Source: JAGWBG01 sp034421095 (GTDB lineage: Bacteria; Chloroflexota; Dehalococcoidia; Lucifugimonadales; JAGWBF01). From it: 64,000 nt of DNA. Below, piece by piece: positions 35,273-42,638 of the stretch (its first letter is position 1; each line of letters starts with the position of its first letter). Under the pieces are notes generated by a model that did not search any database, was not told the DNA's origin, and saw nothing but the letters and a program-made list of their open reading frames with translations. A program made the position numbers and the translations under genes. The stretch lies in contig DAOUKR010000002.1 of the NCBI GenBank assembly GCA_034421095.1, positions 1-64,000 on the forward strand, in the 5' to 3' direction.

Positions 35273-36094
35273 TTGGACTTCCGGAACCTTATCTACGAGC
35301 GTGAGGACTCTATCTGCTACCTGACCCTGAATCGCCCTGAGAAACTGAACGCCATGAACGCCGACCTGCTGTTCGAGCTACGGGAGGCGCTGACTACCAT
35401 CGAGGCCGACCCTGAAATCCGCGTGGTGATTCTCACGGGGGCGGGACGGGCTTTCTCCGCAGGCTTCGACATCCAGCGGGGGCCGGACAATCCGGACCCC
35501 CAGGAGACCCAGCCCGACGCCTGGCGGGAGCACCTTAAAGGCCACATAGACACCTTCATGATGATATGGAACCTGAGCAAGCCGGTCATCGCCGCCGTCA
35601 ACGGCTATGCCCTGGCCGGGGCCTGCGAGTTGGTCCAGGTCTGCGACATCAAAATCGCCTCCGAGAGGGCGGTACTGGGTGAGCCTGAGATACGCGCCGG
35701 CGTCGGGCCGCCCCTGCTCATAACCCCCTTCAGCGTGGGCATGGCCAAGGCCAAGGAGCTACTGCTTACGGGTGACACGATTGATGCCCACGAGGCGGCA
35801 CGACTGGGAATGATTAACAGGGTAGTGCCCCATGACCAGCTTATGACGGAGTGCGAGCGCACGGCCCGCAAAATCACCCGAATATCCCAGGTTGGCGTGA
35901 AGATGAGCAAAATCGCCGTGAACCGGGCACTGGAAGGGATGGGGTTCCTGTCCTCCATAGAGCACAACCTGGAACTGATGGTACATTTCGACACCAGCAG
36001 TACGCCGGAGCAGGAGGAGTTCAATGCGGTCCGGCGGGAAAAGGGACTGAAGGCCGCCCTGGAATGGCGGGACGCCCGCTTTAGAGACCTGTGA
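35273..36094 (+). CDS. Enoyl-CoA hydratase/isomerase (crotonase family)
   Basis: A 273-residue crotonase-fold protein with a TTG start behind AAAGGAG. The oxyanion-hole segments are GAGRAFSAGFDIQ near 63 and ALAGACELVQVCDI near 116; AVLGEPEIRAGVGPP near 138 contains a Glu at a usual catalytic position. The C-terminal trimerisation helices are present. Members hydrate or isomerise enoyl-CoA or cleave related thioesters. It lies 42 bases upstream of the molybdenum hydroxylase gene on the same strand, so the two may be cotranscribed. Confidence 0.9.
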   Translation: MDFRNLIYEREDSICYLTLNRPEKLNAMNADLLFELREALTTIEADPEIRVVILTGAGRAFSAGFDIQRGPDNPDPQETQPDAWREHLKGHIDTFMMIWNLSKPVIAAVNGYALAGACELVQVCDIKIASERAVLGEPEIRAGVGPPLLITPFSVGMAKAKELLLTGDTIDAHEAARLGMINRVVPHDQLMTECERTARKITRISQVGVKMSKIAVNRALEGMGFLSSIEHNLELMVHFDTSSTPEQEEFNAVRREKGLKAALEWRDARFRDL

Positions 36095-36136
36095 CCGATT
36101 GCGTCCGGCCACGGTGAAGATGGAGGTGAAGGCAAA

Positions 36137-38443
36137 ATGGCTTCCAACATAGTGTTATCTACTCAAGAGTACAACGTGGTGGGCACTCGGCCCATCCGCC
36201 ACGACGGAACGGACAAGGTGACGGGCCGTGCCCAGTTCGGCGCAGACATAAACCTGCCGGGACTTCTGCATGGCAAGGTCCTCAGAAGCCCCCACGCCCA
36301 TGCACGCATCCTTTCCATTGACGTCACACGGGCGCTGGCCCTTCCGGGGGTCAGGGCCGTGGCGACCTCCGCAGACCTTCCCCGGCTGTCGGGCCAAGTG
36401 GCCGACCTGGAAGAGGCCGCAATGGTGACCTTGAAGTACCGGAGCGACAACTGCCTGGCGTCCGACAAGGTGCTTTACAAGGGACATGCCGTGGCGGCGG
36501 TGGCGGCCACCAGTCCCCACATAGCCGATGAGGCCCTTTCGCTGATAGACGTGGAGTACGAGGTCCTGCCTCCCGTTATCAACGTGCTGGATGCCATGAA
36601 GGAGGATGCCCCCGTTCTTCACAAGGACGTCTTCACCACGGACATGACTGGCGAGATTGCCGAGAAGCCCAGCAACATGGCGTCCCATTTCATCACGGAG
36701 ATAGGGGACGTTGAGGCCGGCTTCGCCGAGGCCGACGTGATAGTGGAGCGCGAGTACGAAACGGGCATGGTGCACCAGGGATATATCGAGCCTCATAACG
36801 CCACCGCATCATGGCACGCCGATGACAACATTACCATCTGGTGCAGCAGCCAGGGCCAATTCAACATAAGGGACCAGTCGGCGCAGATTCTCGGTATTCC
36901 GGTGTCCAAAATCAAGGTCATACCCATGGAGATTGGCGGCGGGTTCGGCGGAAAGAACACTCCCTACCTGGAGCCTATCGCCGCCGTCCTCTCGAGAAAG
37001 ACCGGCCGCCCGGTGAAGCTGACCATGGGCCGGGCGGAGGTGTTCGAGGCGACCGGACCCACCTCGGGCGGCTACCTAAGGGTGAAAATCGGTGTCAACA
37101 AAGAGGGGCGCATAACTGCTGCGGACGCATACCTGGCATACGAAGCGGGTGCCTATCCTGGGTCTATGGTAAACATCGGCGCTATGTGCATATTCGGCCC
37201 CTTCGACGTTCCCAACGCCCGCGTAGAGGGCTATGACGTGGTGGTAAACAAGCCCAAGACCGCCCCCTACAGAGCGCCCGGAGCACCCGCAGCGGCTTTC
37301 GCCACGGAGACGGTGGTGGACGAGATTTGTGAAAAAATTGGCATGGACCCTCTGGAATTCCGCCTGCTCAACGGGGCCAGGGAGGGCGGTCAACGGATTG
37401 GCGGCCCCCGGTATCTACGCATAGGCTGTCTGGAAACCGTCCAAGCAGCCAAGGAACACGAGCACTATTCAACTCCCCTTGAAAAGCCAATTTCCTCAAA
37501 CGGTTCAAGCAGGCGACGTGGCCGAGGCGTCGCCGGTGGTTTCTGGATTAACGCCTCAGGCCAGGCCAGCGCCATAGCCAGCGTGAACCCCGACGGGACC
37601 GTGGGCCTGATAGAGGGGTCTCCCGACATCGGAGGCTCCAGGGCGGCTTTGTCCATGCAGCTTGCCGAGGTGCTGGGTATCGCCGCCGAGGACGTGAAGC
37701 CCATGGTTGGGGACACGGACTCGGTGGGGTATACCTCTACGACCACAGGGAGCGGCGTGGCCTTCAAGACGGGATGGGCCTGCTACGAGGCAGCCCAGGA
37801 CGTGAAGCGTCAGATGATAAAGCGAGCGGCCCGGATATGGGACGTTCCCGCGGATGACGTGGCCTACTCCGACGGCGTCCTCTCCCACAGGTCTGACCCC
37901 GAGCTAAGACTCACCTTCAAGGAGATGGCAGCCCGATTGAACTCCACCGGCGGCCCCATCGCCGGACGGGCCACGGTAAACCCGTCGGGGGTGGGCGGCG
38001 CCTTCGCAGTCCATCTTGTGGACGTGGAGGTGGACACCGAGACCGGCAAGGTGGATATATTGCGGTTCACGGCGTTGCAGGACGTGGGGAAGGCCGTCCA
38101 CCCCAGCTACGTGGAAGGGCAGATACAGGGCGGGGTGGTCCAGGGCATTGGCTGGGCGCTTAACGAGGAGTATTTCTATAACGACAGGGGCGAGATGGTC
38201 AACTCCAGCTTCCTGGACTATCGGATGCCCACCAGTCTCGACCTGCCCATGATAGACACGGTAATCGTGGAGGTGGCAAATCCGGGCCACCCCTACGGCG
38301 TCCGGGGGGTGGGGGAAATGCCCATTGTCCCTCCTATGGCGGCCATCGCGAACGCCATCTACGATGCCGTCGGCATCCGGTTGCGGACGCTGCCCATGAG
38401 TCCGGGCAAGGTGCTGGAAGCCCTGTGGGCGAAGGGGAGCTAG
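36137..38443 (+). CDS. Molybdenum hydroxylase large subunit (xanthine DH/aldehyde oxidase family)
   Basis: A 768-residue molybdopterin-binding large subunit. Landmarks: the N-terminal a/b hammerhead (GTDKVTGRAQFGAD near 16), Moco-contact IGGGFGGK near 268, APYRAPGAPAAAF near 377, TTTGSGVAFKTG near 535 and the catalytic Glu region RGVGEMPIVPP near 722. These enzymes hydroxylate N-heterocycles, aldehydes or CO using Mo-MCD. The FAD and 2Fe-2S subunit genes that normally flank it are missing from the window, so partners must come from elsewhere. Its last 4 bases overlap the convergent cupin gene. Confidence 0.92.
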   Translation: MASNIVLSTQEYNVVGTRPIRHDGTDKVTGRAQFGADINLPGLLHGKVLRSPHAHARILSIDVTRALALPGVRAVATSADLPRLSGQVADLEEAAMVTLKYRSDNCLASDKVLYKGHAVAAVAATSPHIADEALSLIDVEYEVLPPVINVLDAMKEDAPVLHKDVFTTDMTGEIAEKPSNMASHFITEIGDVEAGFAEADVIVEREYETGMVHQGYIEPHNATASWHADDNITIWCSSQGQFNIRDQSAQILGIPVSKIKVIPMEIGGGFGGKNTPYLEPIAAVLSRKTGRPVKLTMGRAEVFEATGPTSGGYLRVKIGVNKEGRITAADAYLAYEAGAYPGSMVNIGAMCIFGPFDVPNARVEGYDVVVNKPKTAPYRAPGAPAAAFATETVVDEICEKIGMDPLEFRLLNGAREGGQRIGGPRYLRIGCLETVQAAKEHEHYSTPLEKPISSNGSSRRRGRGVAGGFWINASGQASAIASVNPDGTVGLIEGSPDIGGSRAALSMQLAEVLGIAAEDVKPMVGDTDSVGYTSTTTGSGVAFKTGWACYEAAQDVKRQMIKRAARIWDVPADDVAYSDGVLSHRSDPELRLTFKEMAARLNSTGGPIAGRATVNPSGVGGAFAVHLVDVEVDTETGKVDILRFTALQDVGKAVHPSYVEGQIQGGVVQGIGWALNEEYFYNDRGEMVNSSFLDYRMPTSLDLPMIDTVIVEVANPGHPYGVRGVGEMPIVPPMAAIANAIYDAVGIRLRTLPMSPGKVLEALWAKGS

Positions 38444-38778
38444 TCGGCCAGGGGAACGACGGCCGTAATACTGGGGCCGCTGCTTACGACCCGGGTTGTA
38501 TGCCCCTGGCCCGTCGTATCCTCCACCAGGCGGGCGTCTCCCGCTCCGAACCTGTGCAGGCTCCCGTCGCCCAGACCTATCTCCAGTTCCCCCGACAGGG
38601 ATATGACGTACTGACGGCGGGGTGCCGGGTGCCAGTCTATGAAGTTGCCCGGAGGAGATTCCTGAAACATGATGCCCGTGGTGGGCCTCAACGACTTGAG
38701 TTCAGGATGTCCGCCCAGGTCCACGTCCTCAATGTGGGACTGGCCGTCGTCGCCAGTGTACAGCCGGTAGATGCCCAT
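38440..38778 (-). CDS. Small cupin-domain protein
   Basis: A 112-residue single-domain cupin. NFIDWHPAPRRQYVISLSGELEIGLGDG near residues 45-70 fits cupin motif 1, but the usual pair of metal His residues is reduced: His50 and Arg/Gln follow. GAGDARLVEDTTGQGHTTRV near 79 fits motif 2. It may bind a small molecule without being a full metalloenzyme. It is read toward the molybdenum hydroxylase gene and overlaps its end by 4 bases. Function unknown. Confidence 0.8.
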   Translation of the reverse strand: MGIYRLYTGDDGQSHIEDVDLGGHPELKSLRPTTGIMFQESPPGNFIDWHPAPRRQYVISLSGELEIGLGDGSLHRFGAGDARLVEDTTGQGHTTRVVSSGPSITAVVPLAD

Positions 38779-38871
38779 GAGAATGCCTCCCCAGTGTAGA
38801 TAGCCTATTCAGCATCGCCGGCAGGCAGTATAGCACGAGCCGGACGCGCTGGCTAGGTTCGGATGACCCCC

Positions 38872-38990
38872 TTACTGTCATTCCGAACGCAGCGCAGCGG
38901 AGTGAGGAATCTGAAATCCTTCGCTCGCGGGACGGCGCAAATAGCAAGTGTTCTAGACCCTTCGCTACGCTCAGGGTGACGGTAGAAAGA
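38872..38990. repeat. Intergenic repeats of the CATTCCGAACGCAGCG type
   Basis: TGTCATTCCGAACGCAGCGCAGCGGAGTGAGGAATC-like sequence (broken here to its short modules) followed by CTTCGCTACGCTCAGGGTGAC. A related reverse module (GATTCCTCGCTACGCTCGG) occurs near 49850. Confidence 0.65.
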
Positions 38991-39021
38991 TGGAAGTGTC
39001 TAAGGGTGTGTTTTGATACGG

Positions 39022-39076
39022 TTCACCCTGATCCTAACCTTCTCCCACCCGTGGAGAAGGGACTTTTTAGACATCC
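39022..39076. repeat. Intergenic palindrome, family A
   Basis: CCTTCTCCCACCCGTGGAGAAGG with the trailing GGACTTTTTAGACA edge seen also near 16390 and 35185. It abuts the stop of the convergent FMN dehydrogenase gene. Confidence 0.75.
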
Positions 39077-39077
39077 T

Positions 39078-40205
39078 CTAAAGGCGGGGGAGGCGGATGT
39101 CCCTGGGCTGTTCCAGCACGGATGCCAGGGGCGATACGGTCCCCAGCAGCCCGATGTCTATGCTGTCTATCGAAGACCGGCCGCACATGCCCATGGATAT
39201 GTCCAACTCGTCCCGCAGCATCTCCAGAACTGCACGGACTCCCGCCTCGCCATCCGCTGCCAGACCCCAGAATAGCGGCCTCCCGATGAGAACGGCCCTG
39301 GCACCAAGGGCCAGCGCCTTCAGCACGTCCGTGCCCCGCCTTATGCCGCCATCCATATAGACCTCAACCTGCCCGTCTACGGCAGCGACGACTTCGGGAA
39401 GTACCTCGATGGTGGCGAACGTAGTGTCCAGCTGGCGAGCGCCATGATTGGAAACTATCAGGGCTTTCACCCCGTGCTCGGCGCACAGGCGGGCGTCCTC
39501 TCCCGTCATTATCCCCTTCACCAGCAACGGCAACTGGGTATTTGAGGCCAGCCAGTCCAACTCGGACCAGGTTGCCCCTCGGTTTATCAGCTCGTTTACC
39601 CCCCTGGGTGCATCCGAGCTAAGGTCCCACCGGTACTCCGCCATGTCCACGATCCCCGCGTAGTTGGGTGAAGGCTGGCCGGTGTAGTTGTTGCGTATAT
39701 TACGCTCCCGCTTGGCTCGAATCGAGGAATCCAGGGTGATACACAGGGCGCTGTACCCGGCCTCCTGGGCGCGTTGGGCCATCAGCTTGGTGAGTCCCCG
39801 GTCCTGGAACAGGTATTGCTGGAACCAGATAGGCCCGGTTGCTGCCTCGGCAACCTCCTCCATGGTATAGGTCGAGCCGGAACTGAGCACCATGACGGTG
39901 CCCATAGCGCCCGCCGCCCTGGCGGTGGCAAGCTCGCCCTCGGGGTGTGCCCTGCCGTGACCGCCGGAGGGGTCGGCCATAATGGGAAACTCAATCCTCT
40001 GTCCCAGCACACTGGTGCTCAAGTCCCGGCGTTCCACGTCAACCAGCATCCGGGGACGCAGCATTATGGAGTCAAAGGCGGCGCGGGTCCTCCTCAGAGT
40101 AATCTCATCCGTTGCCCCACCCGCAACAAAGTCGTATTCGGGCAGCGGCATCCTCTCCCTGGCAATGGTCTCGTACTCATAGATGTTCACAGGCTCCGTG
40201 GTCAT
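39078..40205 (-). CDS. FMN-dependent alpha-hydroxy-acid dehydrogenase
   Basis: A 375-residue member of the lactate/glycolate oxidase family. GAGGTGA upstream sets the ATG at 40205. FMN-barrel features: PLPEYDFVAGGATDEITLRRTRAAFDS-type start near 20-45, PIMADPSGGHGRAHPEGELATARAA near 75 and the catalytic His/Arg in SNHGARQLD near 240, followed by DGGIRRGTDVLKALALGARAV near 290. The catalytic Tyr/His network appears complete. It would oxidise a small 2-hydroxy acid to the keto acid, passing electrons to oxygen or a carrier. Confidence 0.9.
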   Translation of the reverse strand: MTTEPVNIYEYETIARERMPLPEYDFVAGGATDEITLRRTRAAFDSIMLRPRMLVDVERRDLSTSVLGQRIEFPIMADPSGGHGRAHPEGELATARAAGAMGTVMVLSSGSTYTMEEVAEAATGPIWFQQYLFQDRGLTKLMAQRAQEAGYSALCITLDSSIRAKRERNIRNNYTGQPSPNYAGIVDMAEYRWDLSSDAPRGVNELINRGATWSELDWLASNTQLPLLVKGIMTGEDARLCAEHGVKALIVSNHGARQLDTTFATIEVLPEVVAAVDGQVEVYMDGGIRRGTDVLKALALGARAVLIGRPLFWGLAADGEAGVRAVLEMLRDELDISMGMCGRSSIDSIDIGLLGTVSPLASVLEQPRDIRLPRL

Positions 40206-40279
40206 AGCTATTTCACCTCGGCAATCAACTCTCAGGGTCATCCTGCTAACTGCGTTACCGGCAGACATGAGACCGGCTT

Positions 40280-40308
40280 ATTATATTCGAGATTTGATGC
40301 TTAGTCAC
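40280..40308 (-). promoter_or_regulatory. Putative promoter of the FMN dehydrogenase gene
   Basis: Minus strand: GTGACT (40303-40308), 17 bases, perfect TATAAT (40280-40285). The start codon is about 75 bases downstream. Confidence 0.45.
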
Positions 40309-40360
40309 CCTCATGGGAGTGGTGGATTCCCGTTTTCACAGGAATGACGAAAAGCATTTT
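40308..40360. repeat. Family B-like intergenic repeat
   Basis: GTGGATTCCCG-TTTTCA-CAGGAATGACG recalls the ATTCCnGC/GCnGGAAT palindromes seen elsewhere in the window. Confidence 0.6.
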
Positions 40361-40508
40361 CATGGCAATGACATGGGGGCCTTGGGATGGCATGGAGGAC
40401 TCGGAGCGACGAGGTGAGGTTCTGCATTAGCCTAATGTCGGAGGATGAAAAATCCCGCAGGAACGAGGTCACATCCTTGACATGGCTATGGGCTGCTACT
40501 ACAATCCC

Positions 40509-40606
40509 TCTCAACGGGCACGGTTCCACCCTCAGGCCCCAAGCCCCATAGTGCCGAAGACGTCCACCCAGAGTCTTCATAATAGCGCCCCAGCGTCCCG
40601 TTGAGA
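40509..40606 (+). promoter_or_regulatory. Structured leader upstream of the biotin carboxylase gene
   Basis: TCTCAACGGG (40509-40518) pairs perfectly with CCCGTTGAGA (40597-40606). Inside lie two further stems: CAC/GTG or GGCAC/GTGCC (40517-40521 with 40551-40555) and GAAGAC/GTCTTC (40556-40561 with 40573-40578). This gives a three-way-junction-like fold ending 5 bases before the AAGGAG ribosome site at 40612. It could control translation. On the minus strand the same DNA reads AGGGTGGAACCGTG, close to the T-box motif, but no gene follows it closely. Confidence 0.4.
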
Positions 40607-40623
40607 AAGGCAAGGAGCGCCCA

Positions 40624-42183
40624 GTGTTCAGCAAGGTACTTATCGCCAACCGAAGCGAAATCGCCTGCCGTATCATCCGCGCCTGCCAGAAGCTCGGCAT
40701 AAAGACCGTTGCCGTCTTCTCCGAAGCCGACCAACATTCCCTGCACGTCAAGCTGGCGGATGAAGCCTTCCTTCTCGGCCCGCCCTCTCCCAAGGAAAGC
40801 TATCTCAACATCTCTCGCATCATCTCCATTGCCCGCTCCTGTCATGCGGATGCCATCCACCCGGGCTACGGCTTCCTCTCCCAGAATCCGGATTTCGCCA
40901 GGGCCTGCCAGGAAGCCGACATCCGTTTCATCGGCCCCTATCCCTACGTCATGGAAAATATGGAGGACAAGGTCAAGGCCCGTAACCTGGCCAAGCGGGC
41001 CGGCCTCCCAATCCTGCCCGGCACCGACTCCCCCGTACCCGATTCCCAGGCCGACTCCACGGCAAGAGACCTGGGTTTCCCCCTGATGGTCAAGGCTGCT
41101 CAGGGCGGCGGCGGTATCGGCATCCGCATCATCAATTCTCCCGAGGAGCTTGCGCCCGTCCTGCATCAGCTTCGCTCCCTCGCCTCCAGTGCCTTTGGCA
41201 GCTCTCATCTCTACTTCGAGCGCTACATGCCCAATGCCTCCCATATTGAGGTCCAGGTCATGGGAGATGAGCACGGCAACCTGGTCCATCTCCGGGAGCG
41301 GGACTGCTCCGTCCAAAGACGCAATCAGAAAATTGTAGAGGAAAGCCCCTCACACGCATCCAAGCTCTCCCCTCACCAACGCTCCCTTCTCTGGGACTAC
41401 GCCCTTCGCCTGGCACGTCATATCGGCTACACCAACGCCGGCACCGTGGAGTTCCTGGCTTCCCCCGAGGGAGAGGTCTTTTTCCTCGAGATGAACACCC
41501 GCCTTCAGGTGGAGCACGGGGTCACCGAGTTGACCACCGGCCTTGACCTTGTGGAGATGCAGATCAGGGTTGCCTCCGGGGAGTATCTCCCCATCTCTCA
41601 GGAGGACGTTAGCTCCAACGGCCATGCCATCGAGGTCCGCATCTACCCGGAGGACCCCGAATCCTTCATTCCTTCCGCCGGGGTCATCAACGACTTCCAG
41701 CAGCCCTCTGGTCCCCACGTCCGCATAGACAGCGCCCTCTACCCCGGATATGAGGTCAGCACCCACTACGAGTCCCTGATAGCCAAGCTGATGTGCTGGG
41801 GGCAGGACAGGGAGGAGGCCAGGGTCCGAATGTTGGATGCCCTGGATGAATTCAGGTTGGAGGGGGTGAAATGCAACATCCCCGCTCTCAAAAGGGTATT
41901 GGCCAACGAGGACTTTATCGAGGGCAGCTACGACACCGGGTTGCTGGTCAAGATGGCCGAGGCCGCCAGGGCTGCATCAGGGAACGGCGCATATTCCGGG
42001 TCTCAGGATGACGTACCGGACAAGGAGCTTGCCGCTGCCATAGGGGCTGCCCTGCTTGTCAGTATGAACGGGGCCACCCCGGCCGGAGGGTATCGCCCGA
42101 TAGAATGGCCCAGTCCCTGGAAGCTGTACGGTAGACGGGAGCAGATGGTCTCCCGCTCCCTGGGGGGCAGGACTTGGCGCTAA
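40624..42183 (+). CDS. accC: Biotin carboxylase subunit
   Basis: A 519-residue biotin carboxylase, about 60-70 residues longer than AccC because of a C-terminal extension. It has KVLIANRSEIACRIIRACQKLG at the start, HPGYGFLSQN near 80, the ATP-grasp loop KAAQGGGGIGIRI near 156, HIEVQVMGDEHGN near 208 and EMNTRLQVEHGVTE near 290 (substrate/catalytic site). The GTG start follows AAGGAG by 6 bases and a structured leader. The biotin carrier gene overlaps its end by 10 bases. No carboxyltransferase gene is in the window, so it could serve acetyl-, propionyl- or another acyl-CoA, or pyruvate. Its 5' half is richer in C/T-ending codons than its neighbours. Confidence 0.92.
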   Translation: MFSKVLIANRSEIACRIIRACQKLGIKTVAVFSEADQHSLHVKLADEAFLLGPPSPKESYLNISRIISIARSCHADAIHPGYGFLSQNPDFARACQEADIRFIGPYPYVMENMEDKVKARNLAKRAGLPILPGTDSPVPDSQADSTARDLGFPLMVKAAQGGGGIGIRIINSPEELAPVLHQLRSLASSAFGSSHLYFERYMPNASHIEVQVMGDEHGNLVHLRERDCSVQRRNQKIVEESPSHASKLSPHQRSLLWDYALRLARHIGYTNAGTVEFLASPEGEVFFLEMNTRLQVEHGVTELTTGLDLVEMQIRVASGEYLPISQEDVSSNGHAIEVRIYPEDPESFIPSAGVINDFQQPSGPHVRIDSALYPGYEVSTHYESLIAKLMCWGQDREEARVRMLDALDEFRLEGVKCNIPALKRVLANEDFIEGSYDTGLLVKMAEAARAASGNGAYSGSQDDVPDKELAAAIGAALLVSMNGATPAGGYRPIEWPSPWKLYGRREQMVSRSLGGRTWR

Positions 42184-42602
42184 GGACCGTTCGGGTCAAG
42201 GTGGGTGAGCGGTGGTATACTGTCGAGGTGGATAACATTTCCACTTCTCCCCTCAGGGTTACCGTTGAAGGAGAGACCTTCGAGGTAGAGGTAGAAGGGC
42301 TACCACCGGCAAACTCCGCCGGGGCCACGTCACTCAGAAGCCCACGACAGGGGCCGACTCCAGTCAGCCCTCCCACTCCCAGGGTCTCCGATAAAGTCAT
42401 TCGCTCTCCCATGCCGGGACGAGTGGTGGCCGTGAACGTGAGGCCGGGGGATGAGGTTTCTCCGGGACAAGAGGTGTGCGTGGTTGAAGCCATGAAGATG
42501 GAGCAGAGCATCAGCACCTCCCAGGGAGGGATTGTAAAGGCGGTGCACGTACAGCCCCTGCAGCAGGTGGGTGCCGATGACCCGATGGTGGAGTTGGAGT
42601 AA
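42174..42602 (+). CDS. accB: Biotin carboxyl carrier protein
   Basis: A 142-residue carrier. The C-terminal biotinyl domain (about 74-142) ends with the target Lys108 in EAMKMEQ, and PMPGRVVAVNV and VQPLQQVGADDPMVELE as usual. A Pro/Ser-rich linker spans about 44-72, and the first 40 residues form a small beta region. The TTG start overlaps the carboxylase gene end, so translation is probably coupled. The short N-terminus is closer to acyl-CoA/oxaloacetate decarboxylase carriers than to AccB of acetyl-CoA carboxylase. Symbol by analogy only. Confidence 0.9.
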   Translation: MALRTVRVKVGERWYTVEVDNISTSPLRVTVEGETFEVEVEGLPPANSAGATSLRSPRQGPTPVSPPTPRVSDKVIRSPMPGRVVAVNVRPGDEVSPGQEVCVVEAMKMEQSISTSQGGIVKAVHVQPLQQVGADDPMVELE

Positions 42603-42638
42603 TATCAAAGGGGAGTGAATTTAGAGGAGCCGAACCCC

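Larger units (their letters stand above)
40206..40623. other. Divergent intergenic region with promoter, repeat and structured leader
   Basis: This 418-base gap holds a minus-strand promoter (40280-40308), a family B-like repeat (40308-40360), and an inverted-repeat structure just before the biotin carboxylase gene (40509-40606). A minus-strand frame covers part of it but has no support as a gene. Confidence 0.6.

Noticed and set aside
40517..40556. T-box-like motif AGGGTGGAACCGTG on the minus strand
   Set aside because: It fits the short consensus, but no aminoacyl-tRNA synthetase or amino-acid gene starts within a usual distance and no terminator follows; left as a remark only.
40311..40793. 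Minus-strand frame of 160 codons across the biotin carboxylase leader
   Set aside because: It overlaps the clear start of the biotin carboxylase gene, a palindromic repeat and a structured leader, and its product is low-complexity in codon pattern with no family likeness.
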